NCBI GenBank assembly: GCA_019309245.1
Contig: JAFDGP010000060.1
Span: 1 to 10,514 of the forward strand
Direction: 5' to 3'
Length of the DNA stretch: 10,514 bases
Source: Deltaproteobacteria bacterium
GTDB taxonomy: Bacteria; Desulfobacterota; Desulfobacteria; Desulfobacterales; C00003060
In this document: positions 1 through 6,709 of the stretch, piece by piece
How positions within the stretch are numbered: position 1 is the stretch's first letter
Layout: every line of letters begins with the position of its first letter
Program-made: the position numbers and the translations under genes
Notes under the pieces: generated by a model
What the model saw: the letters and a program-made list of their open reading frames with translations, nothing else
Database searches by the model: none
What the model was told of the DNA's origin: nothing

Positions 1-2
1 CG

Positions 3-71
3 TGGTTGAAGGTGCAGCATGAGGACGGAGACATCGGCTGGATTCATCACTCGCTGGTGTGGGGGCAGTGA
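3..71 (+). CDS. C-terminal end of an SH3-like domain protein (5' end outside window)
   Basis: Only the last 22 codons and a TGA stop are in the window. The frame starting at base 3 reads WLKVQHEDGDIGWIHHSLVW followed by GQ and the stop. This is the typical end of a bacterial SH3-like domain (SH3_3/SH3_4 type): a Trp-Leu-x-Val strand, an acidic-Gly turn, then Gly-Trp-Ile/Val-His and a closing Leu-Val-Trp-Gly. Such domains usually lie in secreted or envelope proteins and bind peptides or cell-wall material; whether that holds here cannot be judged without the N-terminus. The gene converges on the minus-strand DUF89-like gene with 28 bases between the stops, and I see no clear terminator hairpin in that gap. 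Confidence 0.6.
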   Translation, partial: WLKVQHEDGDIGWIHHSLVWGQ

Positions 72-99
72 CGCACCGGGCGAATACGAACCATGACTT

Positions 100-1908
100 T
101 CAGGGCTCGCAGATGTCCTGAAGCCTCCTGTCGTACATTTTGCCGATACCGTATTCCTGCCTCCTGAGAAACTTTTCCTGGGCGGGTCCGATGATCTGCA
201 TTTCCGGGTGCTGCTTTTGAACATCCAGGGCGATCTTCATTTCTTTGGTACACCCGGTGCTAAAAGTAGCGTCTTTTCCGACCCATTCCGGAGGGATCTT
301 CATTTTCATGGCTTCAAAGGCCTTGACGATGTCATCATAGGTCTGAAAGCGCCATATGTCGATCAACCCGCTTCGTTGCACCATCTCCCACATGAACATC
401 AAGTCATCGGCATCCATGCCGGGTTCGGAGTGCTCAGAAGGGTTGATCACAAAGGTCCCGGCGGACTGGTCCTTGATCGAGCGGACCGTGGTGTTCATGA
501 TTTTTTTTGCCATGGCTTCTTTTCCCGGAATGGAGCCGATGATGCCGCTGTAGAACATGACCGTCATCCCTTCCTTCTTGGCCTTTTGCATGGCTGAGAT
601 GATGGTTCTGGCCTTGTTTTCCAAATCCTTGAGCGTAAACTTGATCGCAGCGGCATGTCTCGGTTTGTATCGGATGGACAGGCCGCCTTGATCTGCGGCG
701 ATACTGTAAATGTCCTGTGTGAACTGAAAGTGGGTGTTAAACAGTCGATGCCTTTGCTCATGCCCCTTGGAGATGATGCCGTCAACTTCCTTGAAGGCTC
801 GGGCAAAGGTCGTCGAGGCCATGAGCAAGTTCAGATTCTCACGGGTGCCGTCTGAGATTGCCAAGATCGACTTATCGGTTTTTAAAATCTCGACCAGCTC
901 ATTTTTTCCAAGACATGGCTCATCAATCAAGAGCGCGTCTTTGAGTTCTTCGGCCAGGCGTTCGTCCCTTTGCGCGTCATAATAATCTATCTTGGTGAAC
1001 CAGGGGCCGTCTTTAAATGCGATAATGATTTTATGCCCAAGCCTGGCCAGATACCGAATTATGGCCAGGTCCGCCATGATTTCACCGGCTTCATTGGTCA
1101 GCCACAGGATCTTTTTCGACGAGGCTTCCTGCTTCCCATCGGGGGTGGTACAGACATCCAGGAACCGCCACAACTTCTCGGCGCCGTCGCCGGTGACCGG
1201 TCCGCTAAAAAGCCTCAGATAGTCCTCGGCCGTATAGTGAAGCATTTCGTCTGATTCCCAGAGTCGGGTTTCCACGGAAAGGGTAAAAAGACGGCTGAGT
1301 TTGAGATAGTCCACGCGCTCTTTAATTTGTTCAAGGCCGACCGGACAAGACAGTAGCACGGCGTCGTCAACCCGGTCCAGGGCCTCTTTTAAGGCGTTAG
1401 AGGCCAGGCATCGGGCGGCGCGCGCATTGCGTTCTACTTTTTGACACAGGAAAGGGTCCTCGATTTGTGTTCGATTCATGTAGATTCTGAGCAGGCGTTT
1501 TTCCAGACGGGATGGGATCATGATGCGGTCCCGGGTCTCATGGTCGAACTTGATTTCAATGAGGGCTTTTAAATACGTTTTTTCCCAGGGATCGTCGATC
1601 TGAGCGTCCACCAGGTTGAGTATCTTGGTGACCACGTTGTGGTATTTCGCCCTGAGCTGGCTGGAATCGCTGCGGCCCATAATGGTCCAGAACATTTCAT
1701 CCGAACACGGATGATACCGCTCATTGTTCTCGGTAAACACCATGAAGCGAACCTGCTCGGGCGTGGCGACGTGATCCGGATAGGCGTAATGATCGAGATG
1801 GTTTTCCAAAAAAAAGGTGGTGTACAGGGCGTCGGCTTGAGGGTCTTTCCCCTGTATGTAAGGTTTTTCCCGCTCCAGGCCGCCAGTGGCTTGAGATCGA
1901 TCTTTCAT
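100..1908 (-). CDS. DUF89/ARMT1-like domain protein of 602 aa, function unknown
   Basis: The central third resembles the DUF89 (damage-control phosphatase, ARMT1-like) fold. Residues 267-280 (ILWLTNEAGEIMAD) match the family's 'vlylxDNaGExxfD' strand-loop, 301-311 match the 'GPxxNDxxxxDA' loop, 352-354 is SDG, and 379-384 (ISKGHE) matches the 'ixKGxxN' segment. Known DUF89 proteins are metal-dependent phosphatases acting on sugar phosphates and damaged metabolites. Here the usual metal-binding Asp-Asn pair reads Asn-Glu (272-273) and the second Asn-Asp reads Thr-Lys (305-306), so activity cannot be assumed. The protein is longer than typical members: about 260 residues precede the core and a tail of about 170 residues (430-602) follows it, which I do not recognise. 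No signal peptide or membrane segment is evident, so it is probably cytoplasmic. The ATG at 1908 has only a weak GAG upstream. It lies 79 nt after tlpA and may be the last operon gene or its own unit. Confidence 0.6.
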   Translation of the reverse strand: MKDRSQATGGLEREKPYIQGKDPQADALYTTFFLENHLDHYAYPDHVATPEQVRFMVFTENNERYHPCSDEMFWTIMGRSDSSQLRAKYHNVVTKILNLVDAQIDDPWEKTYLKALIEIKFDHETRDRIMIPSRLEKRLLRIYMNRTQIEDPFLCQKVERNARAARCLASNALKEALDRVDDAVLLSCPVGLEQIKERVDYLKLSRLFTLSVETRLWESDEMLHYTAEDYLRLFSGPVTGDGAEKLWRFLDVCTTPDGKQEASSKKILWLTNEAGEIMADLAIIRYLARLGHKIIIAFKDGPWFTKIDYYDAQRDERLAEELKDALLIDEPCLGKNELVEILKTDKSILAISDGTRENLNLLMASTTFARAFKEVDGIISKGHEQRHRLFNTHFQFTQDIYSIAADQGGLSIRYKPRHAAAIKFTLKDLENKARTIISAMQKAKKEGMTVMFYSGIIGSIPGKEAMAKKIMNTTVRSIKDQSAGTFVINPSEHSEPGMDADDLMFMWEMVQRSGLIDIWRFQTYDDIVKAFEAMKMKIPPEWVGKDATFSTGCTKEMKIALDVQKQHPEMQIIGPAQEKFLRRQEYGIGKMYDRRLQDICEP

Positions 1909-1987
1909 AGCTCATATGTTGAATTTTTGAGGTCCAACCTGTCGTGTCCGACAAAGAGATCGCAGCCTTGAGGTCCTTGATCGGGCC

Positions 1988-2518
1988 CTAAGCCTTTTGT
2001 TCCAAGAGCCGGACGATGGTTTCTTCGAGTTCGCGGACAGGTCGCATGCCAATAAGATGCTTGACGATGTAGCCGTTTCGGTCAATAAAGAAACTCTCCG
2101 GGACGGCCTTGATATTTCCATAATCTACCACGACCTGTCTGGTGCCGACAACGATGGGATATGGGATGCGGAAGTGCTGGGCAAAAGGGGCCAGGGCCGC
2201 CGCACCCTGCATGTCCAGCCCGACACCGATGATTTCAAATCCCTTGGCGTTGAACTTTTTGTAGAGCCGGATAAAATCCGGCGTTTCCTGCCGACAGGGG
2301 CCACACCACGTGGCAAAAAAGTTCAACAGCACCACCTTGCCGCGCAGGTCCTTGAGGCGCACCGTATTTCCCTTAATATCTTGAAGGGTAAAATGGGGGG
2401 CCCTGCGGCTGGTCACATTCGCTTGGCCATCCTGTCCGCTGCAGTTGCAACCGCTCGGCAACAAAAACCCCACCGCCAATATCGCCACGGTGATCCGGAG
2501 TAGAAATTTGGCTGTCAT
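1988..2518 (-). CDS. TlpA/ResA-like thiol-disulfide oxidoreductase, probable lipoprotein
   Basis: A thioredoxin-fold protein of 176 aa. The redox motif WCGPC is at 71-75 within LLNFFATWCGPCRQETP, and the cis-proline is P140 in AVPESFFIDRNG. The 'APxFTLxDIxG' entry strand at 40-50 is typical of the AhpC-TSA/Redoxin-TlpA group, which usually works outside the cytoplasmic membrane reducing disulfides, for instance during cytochrome c maturation. Residues 1-24 form a signal peptide with basic K4 and R8, a hydrophobic core, and PSGC as a lipobox-like end. Pro at -3 is not ideal, so lipidation of C24 is probable rather than certain. I chose the ATG at 2518 because AGGAAGG lies 9 nt upstream. A longer frame from a GTG at 2587 would add 23 very basic residues, bury the signal peptide and overlap the upstream gene. 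It lies 49 nt after the PaaK-like gene. The fold and motif are secure; the partner is not known. Confidence 0.88.
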   Translation of the reverse strand: MTAKFLLRITVAILAVGFLLPSGCNCSGQDGQANVTSRRAPHFTLQDIKGNTVRLKDLRGKVVLLNFFATWCGPCRQETPDFIRLYKKFNAKGFEIIGVGLDMQGAAALAPFAQHFRIPYPIVVGTRQVVVDYGNIKAVPESFFIDRNGYIVKHLIGMRPVRELEETIVRLLEQKA

Positions 2519-2534
2519 CTCCTGTAGCCTTCCT
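2519..2534 (-). promoter_or_regulatory. Ribosome binding site deciding the tlpA-like start
   Basis: On the minus strand AGGAAGG (bases 2528-2534) lies 9 nt before the ATG at 2518; a second purine-rich AGGAG (2519-2523) touches the ATG and is too close to serve it. This favours the internal ATG over the GTG at 2587. Confidence 0.5.
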
Positions 2535-2567
2535 GTCTTTGTTTTCTTTTTGTTCCGTAAGATCCGG

Positions 2568-3887
2568 TCACGCACCCGGTTTCCCACGGGTGCGTTTGTC
2601 TACCACCCTGGGCGCTGTCTCTGAATCGGTGCCAATGGAGGCGGCTTCCACCAGGTAAATGTCCGGGGTTACCCCCAGCGTGTCTCTGATTTTTTTTCGC
2701 AGCCGATCCACCATGACACGCTGTTTTTCCATTTTGTCAAAAAACAGGGCCTCTGAGACGGCAATACGGATCCCCAGCCGATCCTGATAGGCGTCGTCCC
2801 TGTCTACCACAAGCTGATAAGCGGGCTCTGTGCCCGTGACTTCCCGGAGAATGGGGCCGACCTCCACGGGGTGAATGTTGACGCCCTTGACGATTACGAT
2901 ATCATCACAGCGTCCCGCAATTCCGGCGATGCGCGCCAGGGTTCTGCCGCAGGGGCAAGCAGTACGGTCCAGAGATGTCAAATCCCCGGTTCTGAACCGG
3001 ATGACAGGAAAGGCTTCTTTCGTGATGGTGGTCAGCACAAGTTCTCCTGTGCTGCCGTCCGGCAGGATCTGGCCCGTGACCGGATCCACAATCTCTGCGA
3101 TGAAATGGTCTTCGGCCAGATGAAGCCCTTGTCTGTTCAAGCATTCGCCTGCCACGCCGGGCCCCATGACCTCGCTTAGGCCGTAGTTGTCATAGACCCG
3201 GATATAGAGTTGTTGTTCGACGGCCGTGCGCATCTGTTCGTCCCACGGTTCCCCGCCGAAGATTCCCCGTTTCAATGCCAGGGTCTTGGGGTCGATTCCC
3301 ATCCGTTCCAGGACCTGTGCGATCCGCAGCGCGTAGCCCGGGGTACACACCAGAGTGGTGGTTCTGTAATCTTTCAAGATACTGACCTGGCGCCGTGTAT
3401 TTCCCACCGAGGCCGGCACCACCGAAGCGCCGATGCGCTCAATGCCGTAATGAAGCCCGAAGGCCCCCGTGAACAAGCCGTAATTGAACGCCACTTGAAC
3501 CACGTCATCTCGTGTGACACCCACGGCTGTCAGAAGACGGGCGACAAGGTCTTGCCAGTGCCTCACATCGTTGGCTGTATAGCCGACAATGCTGGGGTTT
3601 TCCAGGGTGCCCGAAGAGGCATGGATCCTGACGACCTCACGGAGCGGGACGGCGAACATTTCATAAGGATAGGCTGCGGCAAGGTCCTTGCGTGACGTAA
3701 ACGGCAGGACGGACAAGGCTCCAAGGTCGTCTATGTCTTCCGGGTCAAAGCCGATCCGGTCAAAGGTCTTTTTGTAGAAGCTTACATTTCGGTATACCCG
3801 GTTCAGCGTCGCCTGGAGTCGTTCCAGTTGGAGCTGTTCAAGCTGGTCGCGCGACATGCATTCACGAGATTGATCCCAAATCGTCAT
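2568..3887 (-). CDS. PaaK-like CoA ligase family protein, copy 2
   Basis: An adenylate-forming enzyme of the phenylacetate-CoA ligase family (439 aa; such proteins run about 430-440). These normally activate an aryl or acyl acid with ATP and CoA in the cytoplasm. The N-terminal MTIWDQSRECMSRDQLEQLQ is family-typical. Motifs in order: ASSGT at 90-94 (nucleotide loop), NYGLFTGAFGLHYG about 135-148, GGEPWDEQMR about 211-220, YGLSEVMGPG at 235-244, RFRTGD at 297-302, and CPCGR at 311-315, which with upstream Cys/His may bind zinc. Departures: the loop reads SSGTLENP where SSGTTGKP is usual, and the C-terminal 'GKAKRVID' reads ETAPRVVD about 423-430, so both lysine positions are lost. I chose the ATG at 3887 because it overlaps the livF stop as ATGA and gives the family N-terminus; an ATG at 3899 lies directly against the GGAGG. 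Fold certain, substrate and activity open. Confidence 0.85.
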   Translation of the reverse strand: MTIWDQSRECMSRDQLEQLQLERLQATLNRVYRNVSFYKKTFDRIGFDPEDIDDLGALSVLPFTSRKDLAAAYPYEMFAVPLREVVRIHASSGTLENPSIVGYTANDVRHWQDLVARLLTAVGVTRDDVVQVAFNYGLFTGAFGLHYGIERIGASVVPASVGNTRRQVSILKDYRTTTLVCTPGYALRIAQVLERMGIDPKTLALKRGIFGGEPWDEQMRTAVEQQLYIRVYDNYGLSEVMGPGVAGECLNRQGLHLAEDHFIAEIVDPVTGQILPDGSTGELVLTTITKEAFPVIRFRTGDLTSLDRTACPCGRTLARIAGIAGRCDDIVIVKGVNIHPVEVGPILREVTGTEPAYQLVVDRDDAYQDRLGIRIAVSEALFFDKMEKQRVMVDRLRKKIRDTLGVTPDIYLVEAASIGTDSETAPRVVDKRTRGKPGA

Positions 3888-4615
3888 GGCGATTCCCATA
3901 CCTCCCGATATCCTTTGCCAAGATAGGCCCGCTTGATTTGTTTGTGGTCCAGCAGTTCACGTGATGGTCCTTCCATGATCATCCGACCGGTTTCCATGAT
4001 ATAAGCCCGATCCGAAATATGCAATGCCGCACGAGCGTTTTGTTCCACCAACAGGATCGTCATTCCTTCGTCTCGCAAACGGGCGATGGATTGAAATACC
4101 GTGTGGGCCACAATGGGAGCCAGGCCCAGCGAAGGCTCGTCCAGAAGCAAGAGTTTGGGCCAGCCCATCAGAGCACGGCCGATCGCCAGCATCTGTTGCT
4201 CGCCTCCTGACAGGGTGCCGGCAAGCTGATGCCGGCGTTTTTTCAAGACGGGAAAAAGACTCTCCACACGGTGAATGGCCTCATGGACCACGGCGTTGTT
4301 TTTCTCAAGATATCCACCAAGCTCCAGGTTTTCCCATACCGTCATTTTTGCAAAGACCTGTCGGCCTTCCGGTACATGCGACAAGCCCTTTCGAACAATT
4401 TTATTCGGCGCCATGCCGCGGATAGGCACCCCCACAAAGTCGATTTCACCCTTGGTCGGCCTGATCAGGCCTGAGATGGTTTTAAGCGTTGTGGTCTTGC
4501 CGGCCCCGTTGGCGCCGATCAGGGCAACCAGTTCTCCCGGACCCACGTGAAGCGAGATGCCTTTAAGCACGTGGATGTTGCCGTAGTAGGTATGAATGCT
4601 CTTGAGGCGTAACAT
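3884..4615 (-). CDS. livF: LivF-type branched-chain amino acid ABC transporter ATPase, copy 2
   Basis: A 243-aa ABC ATPase of the LIV/HAAT class. Walker A is GANGAGKTT at 34-42, the Q-loop region is VPEGRQVF at 81-88, the signature is LSGGEQQ at 135-141, Walker B is LLLLDEPSLGLAP at 155-167, and VEQNA at 190-194 carries the Gln that LivF proteins have where other ABC ATPases have the switch His. The ending AYLGKGY-x-x-x-W is also LivF-like. It would couple ATP hydrolysis at the inner membrane to import through LivH/LivM-type permeases of amino acids, or in related systems aromatic or other carboxylates. It is a clear paralogue of livF copy 1, roughly half identical by eye. The ATG at 4615 has only a poor Shine-Dalgarno match (GGAAG about 17 nt upstream), unlike its neighbours. 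It lies 49 nt after PaaK-like copy 1 and overlaps PaaK-like copy 2 by 4 nt. Confidence 0.93.
   Translation of the reverse strand: MLRLKSIHTYYGNIHVLKGISLHVGPGELVALIGANGAGKTTTLKTISGLIRPTKGEIDFVGVPIRGMAPNKIVRKGLSHVPEGRQVFAKMTVWENLELGGYLEKNNAVVHEAIHRVESLFPVLKKRRHQLAGTLSGGEQQMLAIGRALMGWPKLLLLDEPSLGLAPIVAHTVFQSIARLRDEGMTILLVEQNARAALHISDRAYIMETGRMIMEGPSRELLDHKQIKRAYLGKGYREVWESP
3901..3905 (-). promoter_or_regulatory. Ribosome binding site of PaaK-like copy 2
   Basis: GGAGG on the minus strand lies inside the end of livF copy 2. It is 13 nt from the ATG at 3887 and only 1 nt from the ATG at 3899. Neither spacing is ideal; the ATGA overlap and the protein's N-terminus favour 3887. Confidence 0.4.
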
Positions 4616-4641
4616 TTATGGGCAAACTACACTTCCGGGGT

Positions 4642-4656
4642 CCGGGCGGTACCCGG
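4642..4656 (-). other. Short GC-rich inverted repeat between the two livF-paaK modules
   Basis: CCGGG, five loop bases, CCCGG lie in the 49-base gap between PaaK-like copy 1 and livF copy 2, the widest gap among the first five genes. There is no following T-run, so it is not a standard terminator. It could be an mRNA processing or stability hairpin, or chance in GC-rich DNA. Confidence 0.2.
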
Positions 4657-4664
4657 CCCGCGAT

Positions 4665-5963
4665 CTATCGATGGTCGACAACGCCGCCCGGTCCGATATC
4701 TTCAAGGTCAAACGTGAGACTTTCCACCAGCCTGATGGTGGCCTCCAGCCCCAGGCGTTGAAACAGGTGTTTGCGCAGGCGCTTGAGCACTTGCTCGATA
4801 TTTTTTACCTCATCGGAAAACAACAGCGGGGTCATTTCAAGCCAGATTTCCACCATGTCCAAATGGTTTTCCTTGTACAGGTGGATGAGAAATCGGCTGG
4901 ACGCGGTTTTCGGATCAGCCGCCAGGATTTGTGCAATCTGGGTCGGATGGGTTTTGACCCCACGGATGGTCAGGATGTTTCCGACGTGCCCGGAAACGGT
5001 GCTGATTCGAACAAAGGTTCTCCCGCAGGCACACGGGCCTTCCAGGATGCGGGCAACATCTCCAGTACGAAAACGGATCAGCGGAAACGCCCGGGCCGTG
5101 AGCGTGGTCAACACGATTTCCCCCTCCCGCCCGGGCGGCAGGGGGGTTGTATTGCGAGGGTCCACGATTTCCAGAAGGAAATGGTCTTCATTGACATGAA
5201 GGCCCTGTTTTTCGGGGCATTCAAAGGCCACCGCGGGTCCGAGCACATCGCTGGGGCCATAGCCGACAAATACCTTTACACCCAGCGCCATCTCCAGCGC
5301 GTTGCGGTCGGAGTCCTTGAGTGATTCTCCCACGACCAGCACGGTTTTTAATGCCAGGTCGCGTGCCGATTTGCCCAGACCTTCCATCGTATCAAGCAAA
5401 TGCATGCCATAAGACGGTGTGGTCAGCAACACCGATGTTTTGAAGTCTTCCATAACCATAAGCTGTTTGGCCGTGCTCATCATCGTAAAGGGCATGACAG
5501 ACGCCCCCACGACTTCTGCGCCTTCTTTGAGTGCTCTGGCCCAGTTCGACAGACCGGGGTTAAGGCAGATCTGGACCACGTCCATATCTCCGACACCTGC
5601 TGCGCTCAGGAACCGGGCCGTCAATTGGTTTCTGACCCTCAGATCCGACCTGGTAAACCCCACCACGACCGGCTTTGCAGTTGTGCCCGGCGCCGGGCTG
5701 ATGCGGACGATGTCTCTAAGGGGTACAGCAAAAAGACCGTAGGGGTAGTCGTCCCCCAGGTCTTGACGTGTGGTAAACGGGAGGGCAGCGATGTCCTGAA
5801 TGGCACGAAGCCCCGCGGGTTCGACGCCGTGGGACTGAAAGCGCCTTTTGTAAAAAGGCACATGCTTCCAGGCACGGTTGATCGTACTTTGGAGCTGTTC
5901 CAGTTGCAGTTGCTCCAGGGTCTGCGTGTCTATGCGTTCATTTTCACGCTTTCGGTCACTCAA
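4665..5963 (-). CDS. Diverged PaaK-like adenylate-forming protein, copy 1
   Basis: A 432-aa homologue of phenylacetate-CoA ligases, collinear with copy 2 along nearly its whole length (LEQLQLEQLQSTINR about 16-30, LPFTTRQDL about 61-69, GLHVNEDHFLLEIVDP about 254-269, LIRFRTGDV about 295-303, CACGR 311-315). Much of the active-site pattern has changed. The nucleotide loop reads APGTTAKP (91-98) rather than SSGTTGKP, the 'NYGLFTGxxGxHYG' segment is NPGLSNWARALKEG (135-148), the 'GxEPWxExMR' segment is GESLKDSDR (212-220), 'YGLSE' is YGPSD (235-239), and the C-terminus ends GPGGVVDHR with no Lys or Arg at the 'GKAKR' positions. The frame is intact, so it is maintained rather than a pseudogene; it may be a non-catalytic partner or use another substrate. 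The TTG start is supported by GAAGGGAGGG 7 nt upstream and a TTGA overlap with the livF stop. Confidence 0.82.
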   Translation of the reverse strand: MSDRKRENERIDTQTLEQLQLEQLQSTINRAWKHVPFYKRRFQSHGVEPAGLRAIQDIAALPFTTRQDLGDDYPYGLFAVPLRDIVRISPAPGTTAKPVVVGFTRSDLRVRNQLTARFLSAAGVGDMDVVQICLNPGLSNWARALKEGAEVVGASVMPFTMMSTAKQLMVMEDFKTSVLLTTPSYGMHLLDTMEGLGKSARDLALKTVLVVGESLKDSDRNALEMALGVKVFVGYGPSDVLGPAVAFECPEKQGLHVNEDHFLLEIVDPRNTTPLPPGREGEIVLTTLTARAFPLIRFRTGDVARILEGPCACGRTFVRISTVSGHVGNILTIRGVKTHPTQIAQILAADPKTASSRFLIHLYKENHLDMVEIWLEMTPLLFSDEVKNIEQVLKRLRKHLFQRLGLEATIRLVESLTFDLEDIGPGGVVDHR

Positions 5964-6709
5964 GCCGATTCCCTCCCTTCCCAGAATTGCTTGTAATCTT
6001 TTCCGAGATAGGCCCGCTTTACGTCGCCGTCGTTTAGGAGGTCTTCCGAACGTCCCTGCAGGATAATCTTTCCTGTTTCCAGCACATAGCCCCGGTCGGA
6101 TATCTTCAAGGCGGAACGCGCGTTTTGCTCCACGATCAGGATTGTCACCCCATTGTCTCGAAGGTCGGAGATTCTGACCATGATTTCTTTGACGATCAAT
6201 GGGGCCAGCCCCATTGAAGGCTCATCCAGCAGCAACAGCTTAGGCCGGGCCATCAGGGCACGGCCGATCGCCAGCATCTGTTGTTCCCCACCGGAAAGGG
6301 TGCCTGCCAGTTGTCCGATGCGTTCTTTAAGCCTGGGGAAGATCTCAAAGACCCGTTCAAGATCTTCTTGTACGGCCTTGCCTTGTCCCTTTCTGAACCG
6401 CAGATACGCCCCGAGTTCCAGGTTTTCACGCACGGTCATGGGTCCGAAGATCTGGCGCCCTTCCGGGACCTGGCTGATTCCTGCGGCAACGATCTTTTCT
6501 GCGGTAAGGCCATTGATTGCGCTGCCCTGGAAGGTAATTTCCCCCTCGATGTCGGGCAACAGGCCTGAGATCGAGGCCAGCAGGGTGGTCTTTCCGGCAC
6601 CGTTCGCCCCGATCAGAGAGACGATTTCTCCCGTTCGGACATGCACGGACACGTTGTGCAGGACCTTGATCGGCCCGTAGCGCGCATGCAAATTCTTGAT
6701 CCTAAGCAT
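5960..6709 (-). CDS. livF: LivF-type branched-chain amino acid ABC transporter ATPase, copy 1
   Basis: A 249-aa ABC ATPase of the LIV class with all nucleotide-binding motifs: Walker A GANGAGKTT at 34-42, VPEGRQIF at 81-88, signature LSGGEQQ at 138-144, Walker B LLLLDEP at 158-164 followed by SMGLAP, and VEQNA at 193-197. The C-terminus RAYLGKDYKQFWE matches the pattern of copy 2. It should pair with LivG as the second cytoplasmic ATPase of a LIV importer. I chose the ATG at 6709 because it gives the same N-terminus as copy 2 (MLRIKNLHARYG against MLRLKSIHTYYG) and has TGGAG 9 nt upstream. A TTG at 6724 would add five residues and lengthen the overlap with livG. With the chosen start it overlaps livG by 8 nt and PaaK-like copy 1 by 4 nt, so translation is probably coupled. 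Confidence 0.94.
   Translation of the reverse strand: MLRIKNLHARYGPIKVLHNVSVHVRTGEIVSLIGANGAGKTTLLASISGLLPDIEGEITFQGSAINGLTAEKIVAAGISQVPEGRQIFGPMTVRENLELGAYLRFRKGQGKAVQEDLERVFEIFPRLKERIGQLAGTLSGGEQQMLAIGRALMARPKLLLLDEPSMGLAPLIVKEIMVRISDLRDNGVTILIVEQNARSALKISDRGYVLETGKIILQGRSEDLLNDGDVKRAYLGKDYKQFWEGRESA
5971..5980 (-). promoter_or_regulatory. Strong ribosome binding site for a TTG start
   Basis: GAAGGGAGGG on the minus strand lies 7 nt before the TTG at 5963, inside the 3' end of livF copy 1. It is the strongest Shine-Dalgarno in the operon. Together with the TTGA stop/start overlap it supports the non-ATG start of PaaK-like copy 1. Confidence 0.6.

Noticed and set aside
72..99. A terminator between the convergent SH3-like and DUF89-like genes
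   Set aside because: The 28-base gap shows neither a clear stem-loop nor a T-run on either strand.
1940..1953. Small palindrome TGTCG-TGTC-CGACA and a 9-bp direct repeat TTGAGGTCC (1927-1935, 1968-1976) between tlpA and the DUF89-like gene
   Set aside because: The arms are only 5 bp and the direct repeat only 9 bp. They may hint at a regulatory site, but nothing else supports one.
1988..2587. The longer tlpA-like frame from the GTG at 2587
   Set aside because: It adds a strongly basic 23-residue stretch ahead of the signal peptide and overlaps the upstream gene, while the ATG at 2518 has a well-placed ribosome binding site.
4596..5324. A 242-codon open frame on the plus strand
   Set aside because: Antisense to PaaK-like copy 1 and the livF copy 2 start, with no recognisable motif and no good start signals.
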